The notes: generated from the sequence alone by a model not told the origin. Counted from the stretch's first letter, positions 28,879-38,555 are shown. The stretch: 64,000 nt of DNA from JACQFZ01 sp036381895 (GCA_036381895.1 DASVBY010000102.1:27301-91300), one strand, 5' to 3'. Numbers and translations: made by a program.

Positions 28879-30462
28879 TCAGGCGTAGGCCGACGCATCT
28901 GGCGGGCGATGGAACGCGCGCGGACCGTCGTTGATCCAGATCTTCAGGCGACGGCCCATGTGCAGGACATCGTCGACCTTCATCCTGTTCCACTCCGCGA
29001 TCTGATGGACCAGCACGTTGTACCGGCGCGCGATGCTGCTCAGCGTTTCGCCGCGGCGCACTCGGTGGATTACGGGCCGGTTGGTTCGCGCCGCCGTTCG
29101 CACCGGCTTGGCGCTGCGCGCCGGCGAAGTGGCGGCGACGCGGGCGGCCGTCGCCGGAATCGGCAGCATCAGGGTCTGGCCGATGCGCAGCAGGTTGCTG
29201 CGCAGACGGTTCGCGGTCTTGATCGCGGACACCGCGATACCGTAGCGGCGGGCGATGTCGTAGAGCGTATCCCCGCGCCGCACCGTGTGGTGCAGCCACT
29301 GGACGCGTTCCTCTTCGGGGATGCTGCTGATGGCGGTGACGACGGCGTCCTTCTTGTCCACGGGGACGAGCACGTGGTGCGGCCCGTCGGGGGCGGTGGC
29401 GAAGCGGCGGTAGCCGGGGTTGATGAAATGCAGCTGGTCCAGCTCGAGCCCCGTGAGCCGGGCGATCAGGCCGAGATCGACCTGCGAGTCGAGTTCGACC
29501 TTGGCGAAATAGGGCTCGTTCGGAATGTCGGGCAGTTCGATGCCATAGCGCGCCGGATTCGCGACGATGTTGACCATCGCTATCAGCTTGGGCACGTAGT
29601 GCTTGGTCTCGGGCTTGAGCCGGCGCAGGCTCGCGAAGTCGGTCGGCAGGCCGTGGCGTCGGTTCCACTCGATCGCGCGCATTACGCGGCCTTCGCCGGC
29701 GTTGTAGGCGGCGATCGCAAGGTGCCAGTCGCCGTTGAAGTCGCGGTGCAGCTTCTCGAGGTAGTCGAGCGCCGCGCGGGTCGACGCGACGATGTCGCGC
29801 CGGCCGTCATACCACCAGTTGCTCTTCAGGCCGTAGAGCCGGCCGGTCGACGGAATGAACTGCCACAGGCCGCTGGCGCGGGCGCGCGAGTAAGCGTACG
29901 GCTTGTACGCGCTCTCGATCGCCGGCAGCAGTGCGATTTCCATCGGCATGCCGCGCTTCGAGACCTCCTCGGCGATGAAGTAGAGGTACATCCGCGCGCG
30001 TTCGAACATCGCTTCGCGGAACTCCACGTTCTCGACGAACCAGCGCTCGTGGCGCTCGATCAGCGGACTGTCGAGCGGCGGCAGCCGGAAGCCGGCGCGC
30101 AGCCGGTCCCAGATGTTCGCATACTCCTGCACTGCATCGGCCGCGTCGGCCACGGCTTCGTCGTCCGGAGCGAGCGTCTGCTCGAGCTGCTCTTCGACCG
30201 TCTGGGTCTCCTGCACGACGATCGAGCCGGTATCCGGAGGCGCTGGCGGAGCGTCGGCGAGCGTCTGCGCTTCGGGTTCCGCTGCGGCGGGCGCGATCAC
30301 GGGCGCTACCGTCGGCGTAGCGATGGTATCGGCCGGCAGCCGTGTTTCGGTCTTGCGCGTTTCGGGAAGCGGAGGAACGGAGGAGCACCCGGCAACGAGC
30401 GCCGGGACCGCGAAGCCTAGAAAAAAGGTGAGGAGATGATTCTTACTTATTGTCCGCCCCAT
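28879..30462 (-). CDS. mltD: Membrane-bound lytic murein transglycosylase D
   Basis: The 527-residue lipoprotein has lipobox LVAGC (Cys26). After a Pro/Ala-rich linker comes the SLT lysozyme-like domain with catalytic Glu183 in LPAIESAY and the GLWQFIPSTG signature, then two LysM domains (about 385-430 and 465-512), each starting with HTVRRGDTL or HRVRRGETL. It cleaves glycan strands to 1,6-anhydro-muropeptides at the outer-membrane face. Upstream is a good sigma-70 promoter so close that the mRNA may be nearly leaderless. Next to gloB, as in E. coli. Confidence 0.96.
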   Translation of the reverse strand: MGRTISKNHLLTFFLGFAVPALVAGCSSVPPLPETRKTETRLPADTIATPTVAPVIAPAAAEPEAQTLADAPPAPPDTGSIVVQETQTVEEQLEQTLAPDDEAVADAADAVQEYANIWDRLRAGFRLPPLDSPLIERHERWFVENVEFREAMFERARMYLYFIAEEVSKRGMPMEIALLPAIESAYKPYAYSRARASGLWQFIPSTGRLYGLKSNWWYDGRRDIVASTRAALDYLEKLHRDFNGDWHLAIAAYNAGEGRVMRAIEWNRRHGLPTDFASLRRLKPETKHYVPKLIAMVNIVANPARYGIELPDIPNEPYFAKVELDSQVDLGLIARLTGLELDQLHFINPGYRRFATAPDGPHHVLVPVDKKDAVVTAISSIPEEERVQWLHHTVRRGDTLYDIARRYGIAVSAIKTANRLRSNLLRIGQTLMLPIPATAARVAATSPARSAKPVRTAARTNRPVIHRVRRGETLSSIARRYNVLVHQIAEWNRMKVDDVLHMGRRLKIWINDGPRAFHRPPDASAYA

Positions 30463-30470
30463 GTTTCCGA

Positions 30471-30499
30471 ATACTAGGCAGAAGCGGACAAAGCGTCAA
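30471..30499 (-). promoter_or_regulatory. Sigma-70 promoter of mltD
   Basis: On the minus strand TTGACG (30494-30499) and TAGTAT (30471-30476) are separated by exactly 17 bases. Start of transcription would fall at about 30464, only two bases before the mltD ATG at 30462. The promoter lies in the 53-base gap between gloB and mltD, so mltD does not depend on gloB transcription. Confidence 0.7.
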
Positions 30500-30515
30500 A
30501 TGCGTTTCGTCGGAT

Positions 30516-31289
30516 TTATCCGCGATAGCCGTCCTTCCATCGGCGCAACGCTGCGAAGACCGCCACATCGTTCTCGAGCCGCTCGCCCACGTGCCGTTCG
30601 GCGGCGTTCTTTACGCGCGGATCGGAAGCGCGCAGGAACGGGTTGATACGCCGTTCACGTCCGATCGTAGACGGCAGGGTGGGCCGGCCGGCGGCGAGCA
30701 GCGCCTGCGCTTCCCGTGCGTAGGCGAGGGTCTCCGTATTATTCGGTTCAACCGCGAGCGCGAAGCGCAGGTTCGAAGCGGTGTATTCGTGCCCGCAATA
30801 CACCGCCGTATCTTCGGGCAGTGCCGCGAGGCGCGAGAGCGAACGATGCATCTGCTCCGCGGTGCCTTCGAAGAGCCGCCCGCAGCCGGCGGAGAAGAGC
30901 GTGTCGCCGCAGAAGAGCAGTCCGTGGCCGAAATAGGCGATGTGGCCACGCGTGTGACCCGGAATCTCGAGTACGTCGAAGCGCCGGCCGAGCACCGACA
31001 GGGCGACGACGTCGCCGTCGCGCACGGCGTGCGTCACCGCCGCGATCGTTTCGTTGGCCGGTCCGTACACCGGCACGCCGTACGCGTCCCGCAACGCCTG
31101 GGCGCCGCCCACGTGATCGGGATGGTGATGGGTACATAGGACCGCGGCGAGGATGCGGTTTTCGCGCTCCAGGAATTCGCGCACCGGTGCAGCATCGCCC
31201 GGGTCGACGACCGCGACCTCGCGGCCCGCGCCCGGAATGATCCATATGTAGTTGTCGTGAAAAGCCCGGACGTGTAAAACAGCTTCCAT
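30516..31289 (-). CDS. gloB: Hydroxyacylglutathione hydrolase (glyoxalase II)
   Basis: ATG 31289 gives 257 residues that align from the first residues with E. coli GloB (DNYIW at 12-16). Metal ligands are THHHPDH (53-59), HTRGHI, the Asp in FCGDTLF and the His in YCGHEYT, giving the binuclear metallo-beta-lactamase site. It hydrolyses S-lactoylglutathione to lactate and glutathione in methylglyoxal detoxification. Its start codon overlaps the start of the divergent methyltransferase. Confidence 0.96.
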   Translation of the reverse strand: MEAVLHVRAFHDNYIWIIPGAGREVAVVDPGDAAPVREFLERENRILAAVLCTHHHPDHVGGAQALRDAYGVPVYGPANETIAAVTHAVRDGDVVALSVLGRRFDVLEIPGHTRGHIAYFGHGLLFCGDTLFSAGCGRLFEGTAEQMHRSLSRLAALPEDTAVYCGHEYTASNLRFALAVEPNNTETLAYAREAQALLAAGRPTLPSTIGRERRINPFLRASDPRVKNAAERHVGERLENDVAVFAALRRWKDGYRG

Positions 31290-32145
31290 GATGCGCAGTC
31301 TGAAAGGCTCGTCGCGTGCCGTCAACCGGCGGGTCGCACGGCCGACGCGGGCGCGGCTGCGCGACTGGTTCGATACGCCTCTCGGGCGCTCGCTGCAGGC
31401 GGTCGAAGCGCACGGATTGCGCGGCGTGCTGCCCTCCCTCTACGGCACCGTGGCGCTGCAGCTCGGCAAGCTCGGCAAGCTCGATCTGCTCGATGCGTGC
31501 ATCGCGCCGACGCGTGTCGTCGTGGAGGAGGACGAAGCGTGGTTCCGTTCCGACTGCCCGGTCGAGCGGCAGCTCACCGGGGCGCGCACGGTCGGCGTGC
31601 GATCCTTCGCGTACAGCCTGCCGCTCGATGAACGCAGCGTCGACGTGGCGCTGCTGCCGCACACGCTCGATTTCACCACGGAGCCGCACCGGGTGCTGCG
31701 CGAGGTGAGTCGGGTGCTGCGGCCCGAAGGGCACGTCGTGGTGCTCGGCTTCAATCCATGGAGCTCTTGGGGTCTGTGCCGGCTGTTCGCGCGCCATACG
31801 GGGCAGCCGCCCTGGTCCGCTCATTTCTTCCGCCTCGCGCGCGTCAAGGACTGGCTGGCGCTGCTCGACCTCGAGTTCACGCAAGGGCGCATGCTCTACT
31901 ACCGGCCGCCTTTCCGGCGCGAGGCGACCATGGACCGGTTTTATTTCCTGGAGCAGGCCGGCGATCGCTGGTGGCCGATGATGGCGGCGGTGTACCTGAT
32001 CGTCGCGAAGAAGCGCGTGCCCGGCATGACGCCGCTGCCTGTCGAGTGGAAGACGGAGAAGCGAGTCGGTCTCGCCGCCAAGCCGGCCGTGTTCGGCCAG
32101 GTGCGACGGAGCTGGTACCAGCGCGTGCGGCGCGATGCCCGATAG
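31288..32145 (+). CDS. SAM-dependent methyltransferase, YafS-like
   Basis: This 285-residue protein matches the E. coli YafS position (between gloB and rnhA) and pattern. The class I core runs LPLDERSVDVALLPHTLDF, then HRVLREVSRVLRPEGHVVVL and GFNPWS (about 110-160). The glycine-rich motif I is poorly kept, as in YafS. No other in-frame ATG, GTG or TTG is available near the N-terminus, so the start at 31288 (or 31291), head to head with gloB, is firm. Substrate unknown. It ends inside rnhA (11-base overlap). Confidence 0.88.
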   Translation: MMRSLKGSSRAVNRRVARPTRARLRDWFDTPLGRSLQAVEAHGLRGVLPSLYGTVALQLGKLGKLDLLDACIAPTRVVVEEDEAWFRSDCPVERQLTGARTVGVRSFAYSLPLDERSVDVALLPHTLDFTTEPHRVLREVSRVLRPEGHVVVLGFNPWSSWGLCRLFARHTGQPPWSAHFFRLARVKDWLALLDLEFTQGRMLYYRPPFRREATMDRFYFLEQAGDRWWPMMAAVYLIVAKKRVPGMTPLPVEWKTEKRVGLAAKPAVFGQVRRSWYQRVRRDAR

Positions 32146-32575
32146 CGTCCGGATCTACACGGATGGCGCCTGCCGCGGCAATCCGGGCCCGGGCGGCTGG
32201 GGCGCGATCCTGCGGTATCGCGGCCACGAGCGCGAGCTCTACGGCGGCGAGCGCGAAACCACAAACAACCGCATGGAGCTGATGGCGGCGATCAAGGCGC
32301 TCGAGGCACTGACGCGCCCCTGCAGCGTGGTGCTCACGACGGATTCGGAATACCTGCGTAAGGGCATCACCGAATGGCTGCCGCAATGGAAGCGCCGCGG
32401 CTGGCTCACTGCCGCCAGGCAGCCGGTGAAGAACCAGGATCTCTGGCAGCGGCTGGAGAAGGCCATTGCGCCGCACCGCATTCAATGGGAATGGATCAAG
32501 GGGCACAGCGGACATCCCGAGAACGAACGCGCCGATGCGCTCGCGAACCGCGCGATCGATGAGATGTTGAGCTGA
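32135..32575 (+). CDS. rnhA: Ribonuclease HI
   Basis: The 146-residue enzyme cleaves RNA in RNA-DNA hybrids. All catalytic residues are at E. coli positions: Asp10, Glu48, Asp70, His124 and Asp134. The basic protrusion (KRRGWLTAA) is present. The start overlaps the methyltransferase end by 11 bases. The 250 bases to dnaQ contain no gene and no clear regulatory signal. Confidence 0.98.
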   Translation: MPDSVRIYTDGACRGNPGPGGWGAILRYRGHERELYGGERETTNNRMELMAAIKALEALTRPCSVVLTTDSEYLRKGITEWLPQWKRRGWLTAARQPVKNQDLWQRLEKAIAPHRIQWEWIKGHSGHPENERADALANRAIDEMLS

Positions 32576-32825
32576 AGTAGCTGGGCCGCGCCCGGGCCCC
32601 TCTTCGCGCGGCGCTGAAGCGAAGCGAGGGGCGCGGATCTCACCGCTTTCCGGATCGACCCGATCGGCGTTGCCGCATGCCGCCGGCAAAGACGAGGCCG
32701 CCAGCCGCCGCCGCGTGCGCCGGCGCTGGCAGACCACGCATCGAGCCGGCATTGCCTCCGGTCCCCGGGATTGCTTCTCGCAATTGGAGCGGCGAGAATC
32801 CCGCGCCAGCCGGGGAGACAATAAT

Positions 32826-33596
32826 ATGCGGCAGATCGTACTCGACACCGAAACCACGGGTCTCGAGCCGTCCGAAGGCCACCGAATCATCGAAATCGGC
32901 TGCGTCGAAGTGGTGAACCGCCGCTTCACCGGCAATACCTACCACCAGTACATCCGTCCCGACCGGGAAATCGACGCCGCCGCGATCGAGGTCCACGGCA
33001 TCACCAACGAGTTCCTCGCCGACAAGCCCGCGTTCGCGGACATCGCGCAGGATTTCCTCGATTTCGTGCGCGGCGCCGAACTGATCATCCATAACGCCGC
33101 GTTCGATGTCGGCTTCATCAACTACGAGCTGGCCCGCGTGATCGAGGAGGGCGGGACGCTCGACGGCAAACGCGAGTCGCCGCGCATCGAGGAGCTCTGC
33201 AGCGTCACCGACTCCCTCGCGCTCGCGCGCAGCCTCCATCCGGGACAAAAGAACGATCTCGATTCGCTTTGCCGGCGCTACAACGTCGACAACTCGCAGC
33301 GCACGTTCCACGGGGCGCTGCTCGACGCGGAGATCCTCGCCGACGTCTATCTGGCGATGACGGGCGGGCAGGCGGCGCTGTTCGACGATGTGCGCGGTCC
33401 CGCTGCGGCGGCGGCCGCGGTCGAGGTCGAAATCAAGCGCATCGTCGACAAGCCGCCGCTGCTCGTGCTGCGGGCGAGTGCGGAGGAGCTGGCAGCGCAC
33501 GCCGCGTGGCTCGAGGAGATCGACAAGAAAAGCGGCGGGCGCTGCGTGTGGAAGAAGCTCGAAAGCGCGCCGAAAGAGGAGGCGCTGCCGGCATAG
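32826..33596 (+). CDS. dnaQ: DNA polymerase III epsilon subunit (proofreading exonuclease)
   Basis: ATG 32826 gives 256 residues. ExoI is LDTETTG (catalytic Asp7 and Glu9), ExoII is HNAAFDVGF and ExoIII is HGALLDAEILADVY. The C-terminal tail ends in a clamp- or alpha-binding region of lower conservation. It edits mismatches during replication. The upstream open frame extension has no family similarity. In E. coli dnaQ is divergent from rnhA; here both run in the same direction. Confidence 0.97.
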   Translation: MRQIVLDTETTGLEPSEGHRIIEIGCVEVVNRRFTGNTYHQYIRPDREIDAAAIEVHGITNEFLADKPAFADIAQDFLDFVRGAELIIHNAAFDVGFINYELARVIEEGGTLDGKRESPRIEELCSVTDSLALARSLHPGQKNDLDSLCRRYNVDNSQRTFHGALLDAEILADVYLAMTGGQAALFDDVRGPAAAAAAVEVEIKRIVDKPPLLVLRASAEELAAHAAWLEEIDKKSGGRCVWKKLESAPKEEALPA

Positions 33597-33751
33597 CCGC
33601 GCCTGGCTCGCGGACGTCGCGGTGAAGGGCAGCGGCCGGCCGCGCGAGACGTGCCGGCCGTAAAGACGCGCCCGCGAGGAATGCGCGGCTTCCGGTCACC
33701 GGCGCGGCTACGGGCTCGTCCAGGCCGGCGGCTTGCGGTCGTGACGCCGGT

Positions 33752-34597
33752 TCAGTTCTTCAACGGCTTGTCGCCCTGAAAGGTGATGCTGCCGCCCGGC
33801 GCAAGGACGCGGTAGGCGACGCCGCGCTTTTCCGCTTCATCGGCGAAGCGCCCGGGATCCTGGTTCAGCACCGGGAACGTGCCGTAGTGATGGGGCACGG
33901 CCAGCTTCGCCTGCACGGTCTTCGCCGCGCGCGCGGCGATCTCCGGTTCCATGCCGAAATGCCCGCCGATGTTCATCAGCGCCAGATCCGGCTGGTACAG
34001 CTCGGCGATCACCGACAGGTCGCGGAAGTAAGCGGTGTCGCCGCTGTGGTAGATCGTCGGCCCGTCCTTGATGCGGAGCACGACGCCCGCCGCCTCGCCG
34101 CCGTAGACGATGTCGGGATCCTTCTCTCCGGCGAACGGATCGTTGAGACCGCTCGAATGCACGGCCGGCGTGAGCGCGACGCGCACTTCGCCGTCCGCGA
34201 TCTCGATCTCGCCGCCGATGTTCAGGAGCGTATCGAATCCCATCAGATCCTTCGGGTAGCCGTGCAGCTTCGCGAGATTCGTGCCGAGCTCGAAGTTGGC
34301 CACGAGCCGCGCTCCCGTCTTCTTCGCGAGCGCGACCGCGTCGCCGACGTGATCGAAGTGCCCGTGCGTGAGCACGATGTAGTCGAGCTTGGCGACGGCG
34401 GCGAGCGGGTCCTTGCCGTTCTTGACCATCGGGTTCGTCGGATTCTTGAGCCACGGGTCGATCATCAGCACCTTGCCCTTCGGCGTAACGATCTCGAACG
34501 CGGCGTGCCCGTGCCAGGTGACGGTGGTCTCGGCGGCGGGCGCCGCGTAGCTGCAGCCAACGAGCAGCAACGCGCTCAGAGTCAGCAGGTGGCGCAT
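33752..34597 (-). CDS. Exported metal-dependent hydrolase, UPF0173 type (metallo-beta-lactamase fold)
   Basis: The 281-residue protein has an N-terminal signal with LLLVGC, which fits a lipobox (Cys15), and a following AAPAAE that would also fit signal peptidase I. The zinc site is LTHGHFDHVGD, with HSSG, SGDTAY and PHHYGTF downstream, as in the UPF0173/YtkL group. Most members are cytoplasmic, so the signal is notable. It is convergent with dnaQ (155-base gap without a recognised terminator). Substrate unknown. Confidence 0.88.
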   Translation of the reverse strand: MRHLLTLSALLLVGCSYAAPAAETTVTWHGHAAFEIVTPKGKVLMIDPWLKNPTNPMVKNGKDPLAAVAKLDYIVLTHGHFDHVGDAVALAKKTGARLVANFELGTNLAKLHGYPKDLMGFDTLLNIGGEIEIADGEVRVALTPAVHSSGLNDPFAGEKDPDIVYGGEAAGVVLRIKDGPTIYHSGDTAYFRDLSVIAELYQPDLALMNIGGHFGMEPEIAARAAKTVQAKLAVPHHYGTFPVLNQDPGRFADEAEKRGVAYRVLAPGGSITFQGDKPLKN

Positions 34598-34703
34598 GGA
34601 GTCTTCCCTGTAGCTGTTGGTATGGGGGCGCGCTAATCTAGCACAGCGCTTCCCGGGCGGGCAGCCGCCTGACAGCCGTGGGGCACTGGGTTAATCTCTG
34701 CGC

Positions 34704-35471
34704 ATGTCTGATCCCGCCGTTGCCGTACGCCACGCGACCAAACGCTTCGATGACGTCCTCGCGGTCGACGACGTGAGCTTCGAGGTGGCGCACGGCAGCA
34801 CCGTCGCGCTCCTCGGCGGGAACGGCGCGGGCAAGACCACGACCATCGCGATGCTGCTCGGACTGCTCCTGCCGACGCGCGGCGAGATCGAGATCTTCGG
34901 CGTCGACATGATCCGCGAACGCTATCGCGTGCTGCCGCGCATGAACTTCTCGTCGCCGTACGTGGATCTGCCGAAGCGGCTCACGGTCGCGGAGAACCTG
35001 CGCGTGTACGGTCAGCTCTACGGCGTGCGGCGGCTCGGCGCGCGGCTGCGCGAGGTCGCCGAGGCGCTCGACATCGGCGCACTGCTCAAGCGCCGCTACG
35101 GCGAGCTGTCCTCCGGGCAGAAGACGCGCGTGACGCTCGCGAAAGCGCTGCTCAACGAGCCCGAGCTGCTGCTGCTCGACGAGCCGACCGCGTCGCTCGA
35201 CCCCGACACCGCCGATTGGGTGCGCAGCTATCTCGAGCGCTACCGTGATCGCTCCGGAGCGACGCTGCTGCTCGCCTCGCACAACATGACCGAAGTCGAG
35301 CGCATGTGCGATCAGGTGCTGATGATGCGCGCCGGGCGCCTCGTCGACCGCGGCACGCCGCAGGAGCTCCTCGAGCGCTACGGACGGAAGAACATGGAGG
35401 AAGTGTTCATCGACATCGCGCGCGAGCGGTTGGCGCCGGCCGCGCGCGCGGCCGGGCGGGGGCGCAAGTGA
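34704..35471 (+). CDS. ABC-2 type exporter ATP-binding protein
   Basis: The 255-residue ATPase has Walker A GGNGAGKTT, signature LSSGQKTR and Walker B LLLLDEPTASLD, of the NodI/drug-exporter class. It drives the permease encoded next, whose GTG overlaps this stop by GTGA. Substrate unknown; a polysaccharide, lipid or drug is possible. Confidence 0.94.
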   Translation: MSDPAVAVRHATKRFDDVLAVDDVSFEVAHGSTVALLGGNGAGKTTTIAMLLGLLLPTRGEIEIFGVDMIRERYRVLPRMNFSSPYVDLPKRLTVAENLRVYGQLYGVRRLGARLREVAEALDIGALLKRRYGELSSGQKTRVTLAKALLNEPELLLLDEPTASLDPDTADWVRSYLERYRDRSGATLLLASHNMTEVERMCDQVLMMRAGRLVDRGTPQELLERYGRKNMEEVFIDIARERLAPAARAAGRGRK

Positions 35472-36292
35472 AGGCGGTGCAGGCGGCCGCGCCGCGCTTC
35501 GGGTCGCTGCGGCGCATCGGCGCGCTGGTGCTGCGGCACCTCTATCTGCTCCGCGGGTCGTGGCCGCGCGTGCTCGAGCTGATGTACTGGCCGACGGTGC
35601 AGATGATCCTCTGGGGTTTCATCACGATCTTCCTCGTTGGCAACAGCTCCTGGGTGGCGCAGGCCTCGGGCGTGCTCATCTCCGCGGTGCTGCTCTGGGA
35701 CGTGCTGTTTCGCGGGCAGCTCGGCGTGTCGCTCGTCTTCCTCGAGGAGCTCTGGTCGCGCAATCTCGGCCAGCTGTTCGTGAGCCCGCTGCGCCCGTGG
35801 GAGCTCGTCGCGGCGCTCGTCACCATGAGCCTGATCCGCACGCTGATCGGCGTCGGCGGCGCCGCGCTGGTCGCGATTCCGCTGTTCGATTACTCGGTCT
35901 TCGACATCGGCCTGCCGCTGATCGCGTTCTTCGTGAACCTGATCGTGATGGGCTGGTCCATCGGCCTGCTGGTATCGGGTCTGGTGCTGCGCCACGGACT
36001 CGGCGCCGAGGGCCTCGCTTGGTTCGTGGTGTTCGCGCTGCAGCCGGTCACGGGGGTCTACTACCCGATCGACATCCTGCCGGAGTGGCTGCAGAGCGTC
36101 GCGTTCTTCCTGCCCTCGAGCCACGTCTTCACCGGTATGCGCGCGGTGCTGTTCGAGCAGGTATTCCGCGCCGATCTGTTGTTGAATGCGGTGGTGCTCA
36201 ACGTCGCGTACCTGGCCGCCGGGATCGCTATCTTTCTCTACTACTTTCGCGTCGCACGCATTCGCGGGCAGTTGCTGCACGTCGGAGAGTAG
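35468..36292 (+). CDS. ABC-2 type exporter permease
   Basis: GTG 35468 overlaps the ATPase stop and gives 274 residues with six hydrophobic segments (about 44-63, 67-88, 112-138, 147-172, 179-203 and 243-263). The segment LQPVTGVYYPIDILPEWLQ is the conserved pre-loop of ABC-2 exporters. It forms a homodimeric channel with the ATPase. The 167-base gap after it shows nothing recognisable. Confidence 0.92.
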   Translation: MKAVQAAAPRFGSLRRIGALVLRHLYLLRGSWPRVLELMYWPTVQMILWGFITIFLVGNSSWVAQASGVLISAVLLWDVLFRGQLGVSLVFLEELWSRNLGQLFVSPLRPWELVAALVTMSLIRTLIGVGGAALVAIPLFDYSVFDIGLPLIAFFVNLIVMGWSIGLLVSGLVLRHGLGAEGLAWFVVFALQPVTGVYYPIDILPEWLQSVAFFLPSSHVFTGMRAVLFEQVFRADLLLNAVVLNVAYLAAGIAIFLYYFRVARIRGQLLHVGE

Positions 36293-36459
36293 GGCGCCTT
36301 GACGCGCCGGCGACCTCGTATGTTCGAACGCAAGGAACGCTTGGCGTCGCGCCCATCGCGCGTTCGCGGCCCGCGACGGTGGCGGGGCGACCGACCGGAG
36401 CGCCGGGGAAGGCAATGTCCGCGGGCTGCCTCGATGCCGAGCGCCACCACTGACCGCGC

Positions 36460-37647
36460 ATGTCCCGGCCTCCGCTCCTGACCCGCGCCTTCGTTCTCGC
36501 CGCTGCCGCTGCGCTGATGCTGCATCTCGCGGCGTTTTTGTTCCTGCACCTGCCCGGGTTCCTCCAGTCGCTCGGCACGGGCGAGGCGGAGATCGGGCGG
36601 ATCATGTCGACCCAGGCGCTCGGCGCGCTCATTGCCTGGCCGTTCATCGGCTGGACGATCGACGCCTACGGCCGGCGCGCCGTCACGCTCGCCGGCGCCG
36701 CGCTCTTCATCGTGGCAATCGGGCTCTATCTCGCGATCGACGCGCTCGGGCCGTTCGTCTACATGGTGCGGCTGCTCGATGGCGTCGCCGCGACCATGTG
36801 GTACGCGGCGCTCTTTACGCACGGGGCGGATCTGGTACCCGCGGCGCGCCGCACCGAGGGTCTGGCGGTCTTCGGCGCCTCCGCGCTCATTCCGATCGGT
36901 CTCGGCGCACAGTTCGGCGACGCGATCCTGGCCTGGGCCGGCTACCGCGAGCTCTTCTTCGGCGCGCTCGGCTTCGCGCTGCTCGGTCTGGCGCTCAGCC
37001 TGCCGATGCGCGACGTCCCGACCGCACGCGGCGTGCCGTCGGTACCGCCGGCGCGCGGTCTGTTGGTTGCGGCGACGGACCCCGCACTGCGTCCCGTGTG
37101 GTGCGCGGCGCTCGCGTTCTTCGTCTGCGCCGGCGCGCTCTTTACCTTCCTCAAGACGTTCGTTGTCGCCGTGGACGTCGGCCGCGCGGGCGGCTTCTTC
37201 GCCGCCTACGCCCTGACCGCCGTGCTGTTTCGCGTATTCCTCGGCTGGGTGCCCGATCGCCTCGGTGCGCGGCGCATGCTCGGCGTGGCGATGCTCTGTT
37301 ATGCGCTCGGGTTCGCCGTGCTCGCCGGGGCCGGCACGCCGGCCGCGGTGCTCGCGGCCGGCGCCGTCTGCGGCATCGGGCACGGCTACACGTATCCAGT
37401 GCTGTTCAGCCTGGTGGTGTCGCGCGCCGCCGCGCAGCGCCGCGGGGCAGCGACCGCCTTCTACACCGCGATCGACTGGATGGGCCTGCTGCTCGCGGGC
37501 CCGCTCTTCGGTCAGCTGATCGAGGTCTTCGGCTACGGGGTCGCCTTCTTCACCGCGGCGGTGGTGCTCGCAGCCGGTGCGGCGCTGTTCTACGCGACGG
37601 ATCGCGGTCCAGCGGGAGGGGCGGCGGCGATCCGCGACCGGGTGTGA
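36460..37647 (+). CDS. Major facilitator superfamily transporter
   Basis: The 395-residue protein has twelve hydrophobic segments. The loop after segment 2 reads GWTIDAYGRRAV, a MFS motif A, and GWVPDRLGARRM repeats it in the second half. No substrate-specific signature was seen. It stands alone, 86 bases before the SDR gene. Confidence 0.9.
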   Translation: MSRPPLLTRAFVLAAAAALMLHLAAFLFLHLPGFLQSLGTGEAEIGRIMSTQALGALIAWPFIGWTIDAYGRRAVTLAGAALFIVAIGLYLAIDALGPFVYMVRLLDGVAATMWYAALFTHGADLVPAARRTEGLAVFGASALIPIGLGAQFGDAILAWAGYRELFFGALGFALLGLALSLPMRDVPTARGVPSVPPARGLLVAATDPALRPVWCAALAFFVCAGALFTFLKTFVVAVDVGRAGGFFAAYALTAVLFRVFLGWVPDRLGARRMLGVAMLCYALGFAVLAGAGTPAAVLAAGAVCGIGHGYTYPVLFSLVVSRAAAQRRGAATAFYTAIDWMGLLLAGPLFGQLIEVFGYGVAFFTAAVVLAAGAALFYATDRGPAGGAAAIRDRV

Positions 37648-37733
37648 GTTCCGCGCGGCGGGAGAAGCGCGCACGAGCGCAAAGTGATTTAAACTCCCAG
37701 GCGCGAATTCGACCACCTGCAGCGGAGACCACG

Positions 37734-38555
37734 ATGGCAAGCCTGCGCGGCAAGACGCTTTTCATTACCGGCGCGAGCCGGGGCATCGGCCTGGCGATCG
37801 GATTGCGGGCGGCGCGCGACGGCGCCAACGTCGCGATCGCGGCCAAGACGACGGAGCCGCACCCGAAGCTGCCGGGGACCATCTATACGGCGGCGAAAGA
37901 GATCGAGGCCGCGGGCGGCCGGGCGCTGCCGCTCGCCGTCGACATCCGCTTCGAGGATCAGATCGCCGCGGCGGTGGATCGCACCGTCGCGACCTTCGGC
38001 GGTATCGACATCCTCGTCAACAACGCCAGCGCGATCTTCCTCGCCGGTACGGTCGATACGCCGATGAAGCGCTTCGACCTCATGCACCAGATCAACACGC
38101 GCGGCACCTTCGCCTGCTCGCAGGCCTGCATCCCGCATCTCAAGCGTGCCGAGAATCCGCATATCCTGAACCTCTCACCGCCGCTCAACATGGATGCGCG
38201 CTGGTTCGCGCCGCACTTGGCGTACACCATGGCCAAGTACGGCATGAGCATGTGCGTCCTCGGCATGAGCGAGGAGCTGCGCCGCGACGGCATCGCGGTC
38301 AACGCGCTCTGGCCGCGCACCCCGATCGAGACCGCGGCGGTAAGGAATCTCCTCGGGGGCGAGGCGACGATCCGCGGGTCGCGCAAACCCGAGATCGTCG
38401 CCGATGCGGCTTATGCGATCCTGACCAAAGACAGCCGAAGCTGCACCGGCAACTTCTTCATCGACGAGGAGGTGCTGCGGGCGGAGGGTGTGACCGATTT
38501 CGAGCAGTACGCCTGCGTGCCCGGTGCCCCGTTGCTCCAGGATTTCTTCCTGTAG
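37734..38555 (+). CDS. Short-chain dehydrogenase/reductase, HSDL2-like
   Basis: ATG 37734 gives 273 residues. Cofactor motif is TGASRGIG, followed by NNAS, and the active site has Ser in LNLSPP and Y-x3-K in YTMAK. The long PHPKLPGTIYTAA segment after strand 2 is typical of the HSDL2 group, which acts on fatty acyl or steroid-like substrates. It is convergent with the DUF1343 gene 24 bases away. Confidence 0.9.
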   Translation: MASLRGKTLFITGASRGIGLAIGLRAARDGANVAIAAKTTEPHPKLPGTIYTAAKEIEAAGGRALPLAVDIRFEDQIAAAVDRTVATFGGIDILVNNASAIFLAGTVDTPMKRFDLMHQINTRGTFACSQACIPHLKRAENPHILNLSPPLNMDARWFAPHLAYTMAKYGMSMCVLGMSEELRRDGIAVNALWPRTPIETAAVRNLLGGEATIRGSRKPEIVADAAYAILTKDSRSCTGNFFIDEEVLRAEGVTDFEQYACVPGAPLLQDFFL

